In this document: one piece after another, positions 1 to 8,948 of the stretch
Position numbering within the stretch: the first letter of the stretch is position 1
Layout: each line of letters begins with the position of its first letter
NCBI GenBank assembly: GCA_033675545.1
Contig: JAWDGP010005301.1
Span: 97,001-161,000 of the forward strand
DNA length: 64,000 nt
Direction: 5' to 3'
From: Elysia crispata
Taxonomy: Eukaryota; Mollusca; Gastropoda; Plakobranchidae
Translations under genes and position numbers: made by a program
The notes under the pieces: generated by a model
What the model was told of the DNA's origin: nothing
Database searches by the model: none
The model's input: only the letters and a program-made list of their open reading frames with translations

Positions 1-100
1 GCATGCGCAATTAAGGGCGCGTCTGTTATCGATCGCGTCTCTTGATTCTGTCATTTCATTGTCTTTACTCAGAGGCTCAACAGCTAATGTGTATTGATCG

Positions 101-138
101 TGATTGTAACTTACTTCATTGATTGTGACTTACTTCAT
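101..138. repeat. 19-bp tandem duplication
   Basis: Two adjacent 19-bp units (101-119 and 120-138) read TGATTGTAACTTACTTCAT and TGATTGTGACTTACTTCAT, differing at one base. The second unit runs into the ATG of the transposase fragment at 137. A small local duplication with no evident function. Confidence 0.8.
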
Positions 139-525
139 GGCTCCTTGTGATAAGTGTTCTTTAGATTATTTTCAAGCTATTGCTGAATTTTACAATAACG
201 AAGCTAGAGCTTTAACATATTTAAGAGATCATAGTGTTTTACCATCAGAAGTTATTTGTCCAGATTGTTCTTCTCAGTGTAGTTACCGTGAGGATCAGCG
301 TGTTTGGCGCTGTAGGAAGTCTAGTGTTATTCCTAAATCTAGTAAGCGACGGCGTTGTGGTTATACCTATATTGCCCCGTGGAAAGTTTTACTTTATATT
401 AACCATTTTCTTAGTCATTTGTGGGACCAGAGTCCGCAGGACTAAAAAAACACAGAGAGGTAGAGCGCAGTGAGGTAGAGGAAGATAGTGATTCAGAAGT
501 GTTCGAAGTAGCTGAGACGGAGTAA
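137..525 (+). pseudogene. Merlin/ISXO2-like transposase fragment (N-terminal zinc ribbon)
   Basis: An ATG at 137 opens a 102-codon frame ending at 445. It has a four-cysteine zinc-ribbon pattern: ICPDC, then WRC about 18 residues on, then RRRC, in the context SEVICPDC...YREDQRVWRC. This arrangement is typical of the N-terminus of eukaryotic ISXO2-like (Merlin, IS1016-related) DNA transposases. The DDE catalytic domain that should follow is absent. Instead, a short acidic frame in another register (448-525, ending in EVAETE and a stop) follows at once and could be the C-terminal tail, which would suggest an internal deletion derivative. Not a working gene. The family call rests on the cysteine pattern and neighbouring residues only. 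Confidence 0.5.
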
Positions 526-568
526 AGGTAAGAGCTGTAGTTATAGTAATTTTTTTTTTTCGTAATAT

Positions 569-800
569 GTGCTGTTTCTTGTCTTTCCGAGTCATCTACA
601 CCTTGATTTGATCGTACCAGGGGGGGTTGAGGGGGGGAATTCCGGATTTTTAAAAATTATTTAAGGGGGGGTGGGGGGGGTGCCCCCCCCCCCCCCATTT
701 TTTCCAATATTCATTTTTTTAACATTCCATAAAATTGCGAAAAGTAGTACGTACGATCAGGGTCAAGGTCAAGGTCGACCGGAAAGACAAGAAACAGCAC
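569..800. repeat. Foldback element: perfect 21-bp inverted repeat around G/C homopolymer runs
   Basis: GTGCTGTTTCTTGTCTTTCC at 569-588 (plus G at 589) is the exact reverse complement of 780-800. The 190-bp spacer holds G runs of 6-8 and a C run of about 14 (roughly 620-695), able to form G-quadruplex or hairpin structures. No flanking target duplication was recognised. It may be the edge of a foldback or MITE-like element. Confidence 0.55.
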
Positions 801-1607
801 TCTGCGTAGAGTGGGTGTAGAAGTAAAAAATTACCAAAAAGTCATTAGATCTAGAATCTAGATTCTAGCTTTCTTAATTCTTTTTTTTTTTTACATTCGC
901 CCCTAAATAAGAAAGCAAACACACTGAAATCCTAAATCTAGAATAGAAAAGAACTAGATCTAGATTACATAGATTTAGATTATTGTTCACGTAGGGCTAG
1001 AGCTTTCTAATTTGTAGAGTCTAGAATCTACTGGAATCTTGATCCAGATCTACTACCAGTATCGGTATGTCAAAACATTTTTAAAAAATGGAGGCAAAAG
1101 AAAATTTTTACCTGTTCTGATTCGATTTTTTTCCCAAAATATCGGAAGGTGTACTTCGAAACGATGCTACGTGAACAACACGTCTTTAGCTGACTTTAAT
1201 TATCAGCCTTGAGTGAAACGCAATTGACAGTATGCGGCAAAGCATGTAGCCCGAAAATCTATAAACCGGAACTGTAAAAACTTATAAACCGGAAAAGCTG
1301 CATGACGTCAAAGATATTTTAAGAAAAAAGAAGAGTTGTACCCGGTATCTTGTACGGTTTCTTTTTGAAGCAGAACTTTCTATGATGATTACTTCTTCAT
1401 GTTGGCTTCAAAGACTTCTTCTTTTCTAACGCTGGTGCTCTTTAGTTCGTTGAGTCAAAGCCTTGGTAACCTCTATATTTTTGTCACAACATAAGAGATT
1501 GTCAATGAGAGTCTATCAAGAGGAGATAAATCAAAATTTAGAAGAAAAAGAGGTTAAAACATTACCTGACTGCAAAGTAACAGAGTGACGTTGGGAGATG
1601 AAAATAA
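801..1607. other. Non-coding, TCTAGA-rich stretch
   Basis: No gene seen. Between about 845 and 1060 the text is packed with TCTAGA/AGATCT-type short palindromic words, like those near the unnamed repeat at 3.3-4.2 kb and 34.2-34.8 kb, so this may be a third, more decayed piece of that repeat. Confidence 0.4.
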
Positions 1608-1646
<39 letters not shown>

Positions 1647-1860
1647 GAGAGAGAGAGAGAAAGAAAGAAAGAGACAGACAGAGATAGAGAGAGGAGAGAA
1701 AAAGAAAAGGAGAAAGGGACAAAGAGGAGAGAGAGAGGAGATAGAGGAAGACAGAGAGGGAGAAAAAAAAAGAGAAAGGCGAGAAAGAGGAAGATAGAGA
1801 GGGAGAAAAAAAGAGAAAGGCGAGAAAGAGGAAGATAGAGAGGGAGAAAAAAAGAGAAAG

Positions 1861-1919
<59 letters not shown>

Positions 1920-2159
1920 GGGGATAAAACAGAGAGAAGGGTAGAGGGAGAGAAAGAGAGGAGAGAGTGAGAGAGAAAAATGAGATAAAAAATGAGAGAT
2001 TGGGAGAAAGAGAGAGAGAGAGAGAGGAGACATAGAAGAGAGAGAGAGGGAGAAAGAGGGGAGAGAATAAAAGATAGAAAAAGGGATTGGAAGAAAAAGA
2101 GAGAGGAGAGAGATAGAGAGAGAAAGGGAGAAAGGAGAGAAAGGGAGAGAGATAGAGGG

Positions 2160-2191
<32 letters not shown>

Positions 2192-2194
2192 AAG
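1608..2194. repeat. Compound GACA/GA-rich microsatellite
   Basis: Starts as (GACA)n at about 1612-1645, then ~550 bp of purine-only GA/GAAA/GGAGA sequence with a purer (GA)n core at about 1867-1913. A repeated 37-bp-like block (GAGGAAGATAGAGAGGGAG) occurs near 1785 and 1826. All open frames here are repeat translation, not genes. Confidence 0.95.
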
Positions 2195-3283
2195 TTGGTT
2201 AGTTAGTTAGTTTGGCGACAACAGTTAATCAGCATGCGATTGCACCTCAATTCCAATGTTATCAATGAGTGCCTTAAACGCGTTTCTGGTACAACACTGA
2301 TTTCTTTTTAAATAACATTTTAACTGTTCATTCCTTTATAATGATTAGATTTAACCTACATATATTGCACAATATCAAGATATAAAATTTATTATTTTCC
2401 GGTCAGTAGTTTCTGCATTAAAAATTAACTTTCAAGCTTAGGCCTAAGCTGTGTTTGTCGGAGTTCAAGGAAGCTAATCTCGCTAAAATTTATGAGGGAT
2501 ATGGTCAAATGTTGCTTCATTATTGGTACAGGTTTATTGGGTTAAATCTTGTGACCTATTTAGTTCTCATAATTTTATGAACAAAATATAAACCGCACAA
2601 TCATAGCTCTCTCTGTCTCTGTCTGTCTGTCTGTCTATCTGTCTGCCTCTCTCTCTATCTCTCTCTCTGCCTCTCTCTCTAACTTTACAAACAGGTAATG
2701 GAGCAAACTTTTTCTCCTTTTAATTTTGAGTTATGTCGTGTTGCTACATTTCCTTCGCAATGTCTACTGTCGATAACAATAGCATGGAGTTCGCCAAGGC
2801 TTAGTCTAAAGAACTAGATATGAAAAGCTCAAATTAGTTTCCAAGCAATAGCTTTCGAAAAAGAGAGTTTCACAGCAAATCTTTGGGACCAAAATGATGA
2901 CGTATATAGCAGACAGGAAGCCCGGATACCGTTTCAACAAGAAACCGTGTCCTGGTGCAGGGTAAAACTCCTCATGTGAAATCGCTTTCCCCTTTTTTTT
3001 ACTGTTTGAACTAGAGGCGAGCTGTTCACCAATGAGTCACGGACTCTATGCGACCAGGCTAATGGACTACACACAGAAACTTATCACATAGATCTATGGA
3101 ACAAGAGGGGGAAAAAGAAGAGAAATAACTCAACAAATCCTAAATAGACTATAACTAGTAGAAATCTAATCTATGCTTATTTTCCTTCTGTGATACAAAA
3201 AAAAAAGGATCGAGACTACGGGTAAGCAGTGCAGTGTTATTATTTAGATCTAATTTAATACAAGCTGAAAACCTCCTTCTTCA
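2195..3283. other. Intergenic, no gene seen
   Basis: AT-rich text with a short (TCTG)n/(CT)n patch at about 2608-2685. No coding segment, RNA gene or recognised transposon. Confidence 0.5.
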
Positions 3284-4250
3284 AACGGGACCTGGTTTCA
3301 ATTTGCCAAGGCTGGGATTGCGTGTGTGTATTTAAAGAGGTTTGTAAATGGTCTTGATATCTCTCCTTTTACTAATATGATCCAGATATACGTCTCTATC
3401 CATCTTTATTTAGAATCTAGATCCAAACAGAAAGCAAAAGCACCACACACGGAGGATAACTTGGTAGTTATAAAGGATCCAAAAGTACGAAGCTTACAAG
3501 TGTTGAATTGATAATTTTTTAAATTCTTTTTTGCCCCATAATTATAAAGATGTGTGCCTATTTCCTGTTAGACCTTCTAGAATCTAGATGCCTCGATAAT
3601 TCTAATTTCTAAATACAAAATTTAGAGTTTAAGAACTTAATTACTTTTGGAATAAAGAAAATTGACATAATATTCTCTTCTTTCCCAATATGTTTTTTAG
3701 ATCCTTTTAAATGCTTATTAGAAAGCTCTGAATTTTTGCATGAAATGCATAAAACTGCGTTGACAGAATTTAAACCTAGACCTACACCTCAAATTAGTCG
3801 TTTGATAATAAACTTCCATTGTTAGAGAATGAAAGAATAGTGCGCAAAATTGGTTATAATCTTAAGTTCCCTATGTTAATGGAACAGAGCATTTTAAAGA
3901 AATCAAGGAAAGCAGTAATTGCGTTTGTTTTTTATGATTTAGAACCTAGCCACATGAATGCTGTAGACGCCTGCAAAGTTTAAAAAAATGTGGGTTGGGT
4001 AATAACAAAGTTCAAAACCTCTCAAGTCAGCTTTTATATAAATATCTGTCAATTGATGCTTAGGAAAATCTAGACAAGATCTAAAATCTAGATCAAATCT
4101 AAATCCAGGCCTAGAAATTATTTTTAGATTGGATTTTAAAAAAATGCTCAGTTTATGAACTAACTTGAATTCTATTTTTTTTCTATTTTATTTATAACGC
4201 TTTCATGACATAGAGATTTAGATGTAGATCTAGATTTTGATCTAAACTCT
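3284..4250 (+). repeat. Unnamed interspersed repeat, copy 1
   Basis: From AACGGGAC (3284) to about 3766 this aligns by eye with the reverse complement of 34501-34810. Shared blocks include ATGGTCTTGATATCT, CCTTTTACTA, TAGAATCTAGAT, TTTTGGAATAAAG and TTAGAAAGC. Copy 1 carries an extra ~155 bp (3423-3577) flanked by the 12-bp word TAGAATCTAGAT. Downstream to about 4250 the TCTAGA-rich text resembles the far side of copy 2 more loosely. Copy 2 abuts a (TAA)n tract, as LINE or SINE 3' ends often do, but I cannot name a family. Confidence 0.6.
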
Positions 4251-4932
4251 TGTCGGGGAAAAAAAAATCACTAAAAATGAAAGTAGGGCAAAACTTGGAT
4301 TAAATAAAATTCGCACCATTAAAGCATAATTTGCTTATTTCCTGTATGGAATGAGCTTGGTACATCCGTCCATATCAAGCGCGTTTCATCTATTTAGAGC
4401 TTAACTAGAAGAAAGCCTTTTTAAGTTTTCTGTGGGTGGAGATTACGAGGAAAGCACAGGTCTATATTGTTATGAATGTATTGTGGCCCAGGTATAATAC
4501 TAATAAAGTGGAAATCAGTCAAAGGATCAAGTATCTATTCTCCAGAGGAGAAATCAGGCCCTGGAGTAAAGTTGAGGTAGAATAGCACATTTCAACAGAT
4601 TAAGCTAGATTGACTTGAGAAGCAATCTGAAAGCAAGCCCTTGCCTAGAGATGTAACGTCAATCCTGCCCATTGCTGACCCCAACATTTTTGTGAAGTTT
4701 GCATGTCCTCACATGTTCATTTGAATGGGCAATCATGCTTGTGACTCATAAGACTGATCAATCTATGTGATTCACATTCTACTGCCCCTGAATTCTATGG
4801 AAGTGCTATGAATATAGATTTGGAGAGATTGTTGGAATCTGACCTGTGTCATAGATTTTGTTGAATAATGTTGCGATCTTATCAATTCCATAGTCTTTGA
4901 GTGCTTCTAGTTCTAGAATTTCCAGTCCTAGA
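4251..4932. other. Intergenic, no gene seen
   Basis: Flank of the Tigger insertion. No coding signal or recognised repeat. Confidence 0.5.
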
Positions 4933-4934
4933 TA

Positions 4935-4959
4935 CAGTGCACACCACATATATCAACAT
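4935..4959 (+). repeat. Tigger 5' terminal inverted repeat
   Basis: Begins CAGTGCACACC directly after target TA. Pairs with the complement of 7419-7443, with one or two small mismatches or gaps after the first 11 bases. Confidence 0.85.
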
Positions 4960-5556
4960 CGCATCTTTCGACTTTTCTCTTTTCTCGACATAGATAACTA
5001 AGTACGCTTTTTCTTCCTCTTTATTCGTAGTAAATTGCTGTCCCTATATCGACAGATCTGTCTCTCCTTTTCCCTTATATCGACATCTTAGTCGCCGAAA
5101 TAACTAGGCAAACCAAAGAGAGATTTAGCTCCTCGCATCTCTCCTTCATGCACAGATACTAGCCTATCCTGTAGCATGACTCAAGGAGGCTGCGCCTTTG
5201 TTTGGCACGCTTTGTGGCCTGAGAGAAAAGGGGAGAAGGGATCGTGGGGGGGCGCCGGGGTAGAGAGAGCGCGCTCAGCTGTAAGTGTAAAATGCTCTTC
5301 AGGTGTCAACACTGCCAGTTGGGCATGATGCAAGGGGAGGGTGGCGTTAGTGCTGTGCAGTCACGAGCCGAGCTCATCATAGGTCATTGACTGAGGGAGA
5401 GCGGGGAAGGGAGTAGCACTTGCAGTGTCTACTAGTCTACCATTCATCATTCGACTGTTGCTAGCTCTACCTCTCGCATCATTCGCAATCCCTGCCTAGT
5501 GTTCTTACACCAAATCTTCGCATCTAGCTAACCTGTCGGTACTGTCTTGCCCAAGA

Positions 5557-7110
5557 ATGTCTGAACAGAAGAAAACTCGTAAAAATATCAGCATCCAGAC
5601 TAAACTTCAACTGCTTGCTGATGTGGACAAGAAACAAGGAACAAAGAAAGAAATAGCGGGAAAATACGGTATTCCTCACAATACCCTATCCACCATTGTG
5701 AAAAATAGAGCCAAGTTAGAGAGACCTAGTCTGACAGCTGAATTTCAACCTGACAGAAGAGACAGAGAACAACAGAGAAATTGGACATAGATCAAGCCTT
5801 GTTCCCGTGGTTCAAGCAAGCCAGAGCAATGAGTGCTCCTATCTCTAATCCTGTGCTCACCAGTCAGGCTGAGCTTATTGCTTCAGAGTTAGGTTTAACA
5901 GACTTCACTGCCAGTGTAGGGTGGATAGAGCGTTTCAAGCGTCATCATGGCATTGCTCTCAAGACTATCAGTGGAGAGGCGGCTGCAGTAGACCACACAG
6001 TCACAAATGCATGGAAACAGCACGATTTGCCTTCTCTCTTAAATGAGTATGGAGAGGACGACATCTTCAATGCAGATGAAACAGGCATTTTCTATAAATG
6101 TTTGCCTGACAAGTCGCTTGCCTTGAAGGGTGAAAGGTGTACAGGGGGAAAGAAAGCTAAGGAGAGGATGACAGCTTTGGTTGCCGCCAAGATGTCTGGC
6201 AAAGAGAAACTGCCGCTTGTTGTTATCGGTATATCTGATGTATGAAGAATGTGAAAAATCTGCCTGTGGACTACACAGCTAATAAAAAGGCATGGGTGAC
6301 TAGCTCTATTTTTGAGAACTGGCTCAGGAAATTCGTCCTTCAAGGCAGATCTGTTGCCATGGTGGTTGACAACTGCCCAGCACACCCACATATTGATGGC
6401 CTAAGGAGCATCAAACTTGTTTTCCTGCCACCCAATACGACAAGTCATCTGCAGCCATGTGATCAGGGAATAATTAATTCCCTCAAGCATCACTACCGGG
6501 CTCGAGTTGTGAGAAAATACCTCGACCACATTAAGGACAAGATGACAACAGTCTCTGCGGAGCCTACTACTTCTGAGCATTCAGAATATCAGTACTTGAC
6601 GCACTGTGCGACCTAAGGTCAGCCTGGGACAAGGTCACAGAGAAAACGATAAAGAACTGTTTTTGTCATGCTGGGTTCTGCAAGGAAGTTAATGTTACAG
6701 CAACAGAAGACCCTCCACTTGTAACTGAGACAGATGAGTTGGAGAATGCCATGGAATCACTGGCAGGTGTCACATTTCTGCAGAGAACAGCCCAAGATTT
6801 TGTCTCTATAGATGTTAATGTGGAAACAACTGCAGAGGTGTCAGTGTCTGAGTTGGTTCAAATTGTCCAGTCTCAGAACTGCCCTGAGTCCGAGTCAGAT
6901 GAAGAAATGGAGTCCCAGGATGAGGCTGAGAGGAGGGTTACAGCATGAGAGGCAAGGGCTGCAATAGCAACTCTTAGGCGATTTGTAGCCCAACAAGAAA
7001 AGGGAGACTGTCTCTTTAGTCATTTGAGCACAGTTGAGGATAAGGTGGAAGAAATAAGCTCTTCAAACTTGAAACAAAAGTCGCTTTTTGACTTCTTTCA
7101 AAGGGTTTAG
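5557..7110 (+). pseudogene. Tigger/pogo-family transposase (decayed)
   Basis: It would cut and reinsert the element at TA sites. In order: an N-terminal CENP-B/psq-type helix-turn-helix (5557-5750; motif KKEIAGKYGIPHNTLSTIVK), a Tc5/CENP-B second HTH (5781-6000; ALFPWFKQARA, WIERFKRHHGI), then a DDE domain. The catalytic acidic residues are visible: FNADETG (Asp codon 6075), VVDNCPAHP (Asp codon 6368) and QPCDQGIINS (Asp codon 6461). The frame shifts near 5778, 6235 and 6590, and a TGA at 6946 interrupts RVTA/EARAAIATLRR, probably a decayed CGA. Reading past it, the frame continues to a TAG at 7108 and ends QKSLFDFFQRV. CpG decay and several breaks indicate an old, inactive copy. Start ATG at 5557 opens on the conserved HTH. 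Confidence 0.9.
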
Positions 7111-7418
7111 AAAACGGTGCGATTGACAAGGGGTTAAAAATTAAGCATCACACCAAACGGCCCTTTTAAGGGCCTATAAATAATTGGTGAGCAAAAATTT
7201 TTGTAATTATTGGATGGGAGAGTTTTGCAGATTTTTTCAAACCAAAGGAAGTAACTGAGCTTAATATGAACCAGATGTATTTGCCCCCCATGAACAAAAA
7301 TCCTTGTTTTGTGGAGTTTACTACAAAACCTCTTTTTAGTGTGTAGAAATGTGATCTAATATAGATTTCTTTTATATCGACTTTCTCTTATATCGACATA
7401 GGACATTTGGAACCCTTT

Positions 7419-7443
7419 ATGTCGATATGTCAGGTGTGCACTG
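7419..7443 (-). repeat. Tigger 3' terminal inverted repeat
   Basis: Ends GGTGTGCACTG directly before target TA (7444-7445) and is the inverted partner of 4935-4959. Confidence 0.85.
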
Positions 7444-7445
7444 TA

Positions 7446-8185
7446 GTTAAAAACTTAAGGTTTTGGGCATGCATGAGAAGGAATAGGCTTCTAAGTACAA
7501 AGTAACTTTAGTCTACACCTTTGTATTTTTCTTATTAATAAATGATAAACAAAAGATAAATTGATTGCTCTATTACCGAATTTTATATCATGATTTGTTT
7601 TGACTTTTTGTGAAAGCTGAAAAATCATCAAGAATTTTTGTGTTGATTGAGAGAAATAACTGAATGAGCTTATTCTTTTCTCACCTCCGCAATTCACCCC
7701 CAAAATTTATTTTTTAAGGCCATATTGATAAATTTTAATGTTAGAATAAAAGCAGATTGCAATGTATTTTGTACACTTTTGCCATGGCTTATTGTGTATT
7801 TTACTAAGTAAAAGCCAGTCAAAGAAATACCTACTGGGGAGTTAACATAGCTCCAAATCAGACAAATTCGATTTATTTTTTTTTTATATCATAGTGATTT
7901 TCAAAGTTTTACCTTTTTTTGGGGCTTTTAGTTTAAATAATTTCTATAAAGAAAAGTAGCATGTTATAACCTATAATTATAATAATTCCTTTTAAAATTT
8001 TTGACTGGCGGAGAGAAAATATTTTCATTCTAATGCAGGAAACGGAGTGAAATTGGGAATGAATTAAGGATTAGGGATGGGGTCTATGATTTTTGCTGTT
8101 TGTATTAGACAGTTGCCTACTGTCTGAAATATAACAGGCATAGTAAAGACAGTTTAGTGGGATAGGAGTAAACACATTGGTGAAA
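7446..8185. other. Intergenic / upstream of SPTSSA-like gene
   Basis: AT-rich, with no ORF of interest. Both copies of the downstream exon have a splice acceptor in front, so an untranslated 5' exon of the SPTSSA-like gene probably lies in or before this stretch, but I cannot place it. Confidence 0.4.
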
Positions 8186-8326
8186 TTTTACACATGCTGT
8201 TCTGGCTTAATTTCAAATTTGGTGCTGTTTTTTTTTTTTTTTTTTTGTAATAAAATTTTTTTGCTTGAAAGTTATAATCATTAATAATACTTTTCAATGC
8301 AATATCGTTTTTTTTTTTAATTGTAG

Positions 8327-8378
8327 TAACAAGATTATGCATGATGGAAATTCAGTCCTTTATGGACAAAGTCAACAC
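8327..8378 (+). pseudogene. Duplicate partial first coding exon of SPTSSA-like gene
   Basis: After a good acceptor (poly-T then TTGTAG ending 8326) the sequence reads MMEIQSFMDKVNT from the ATG pair at 8341, almost identical to the real exon (MMEIQSFIDKVKY). Then homology stops, no clear donor follows, and the frame runs into intron and MITE sequence. It lacks the transmembrane part and is probably a non-functional exon copy, although its acceptor could compete for splicing. Confidence 0.6.
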
Positions 8379-8452
8379 AGATTTACATGTATTGATTTCA
8401 AATTTGATGTTTTTGTGTATAAAAATTACATGTCTTTTGTTTGAAAGATATA

Positions 8453-8873
8453 CAGTTGAGTCCAAATAATTCAAATCGCAGAGTTCGAATTCTTGGATAT
8501 TTCGAAGTCGTTTAAATTTCTCTTTTTAAGCTTTATTAAAAATATCGGTTTGTTCGAATTTTGAATTAAGGATCCGCTTAATTCGAAGCGATTTTGACGT
8601 GATTTTTTTATTCTCACACAGTGAAAGCACTTTTCCAGGCTTGTAAATCAAAGTACATGTGCTATACTGCGCAGCAAGTGATTCTGGTGTGTGTGTGTGT
8701 GTGCCTACGTTACAGGCAAGAGAGAAACGGGTTAGGTCCACTCCCATGCACACTTGTACGACATTCCAGATCTGTTATCCACATTTTTTTTTAAAACTCT
8801 CTTTCTTTACATATTCTGATAATTCGAAGTCCTTTTTTTATCCAAATGACTTTGAAATGAGCTGACTCGACTG
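8453..8873. mobile_element. Tigger/pogo-type MITE (421 bp)
   Basis: Flanked by TA (8451-8452 and 8874-8875). Ends are CAGTTGAGTC and, inverted, CAGTCGAGTC, a short terminal inverted repeat of the pogo type. The interior has several TTCGAA/AATTCGAA words and a (GT)7-8 run at about 8687-8702, and no transposase. It sits in the downstream unit of the exon duplication, inside the presumed 5' intron. Confidence 0.8.
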
Positions 8874-8948
8874 TATATAAATCTATAATATATAATAATT
8901 ATCAATTCAATATTAGCTTTTTATTTTATTTCAGTGAAAAGATTATGC

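Larger units (their letters stand above)
4935..7443 (+). mobile_element. Tigger (pogo group) DNA transposon, full length, inactive
   Basis: The 2,509-bp element is bounded by TA target duplications (4933-4934 and 7444-7445), the signature of Tc1/mariner/pogo insertion. Its ends are imperfect ~25-bp terminal inverted repeats starting CAGTGCACACC (4935-4959; complement at 7419-7443). Subterminal copies of ATATCGACA-like words recur on both sides (near 4958, 5046, 5077, 7375, 7391, 7420), plausibly transposase-binding sites. It contains one + strand transposase gene broken by frameshifts and a stop. Ends and target duplication are intact, so it is a whole but dead copy, possibly still mobilisable by an active relative. 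Confidence 0.9.

Noticed and set aside
1531-2210. Several ORFs on both strands rich in Ser/Leu or Arg/Glu
   Set aside because: They are translations of the GA/GACA microsatellite. The same applies to ORFs at 15.34-15.75, 30.02-30.42, 31.80-32.48, 34.79-35.08, 45.80-46.06 and 52.32-52.57 kb.
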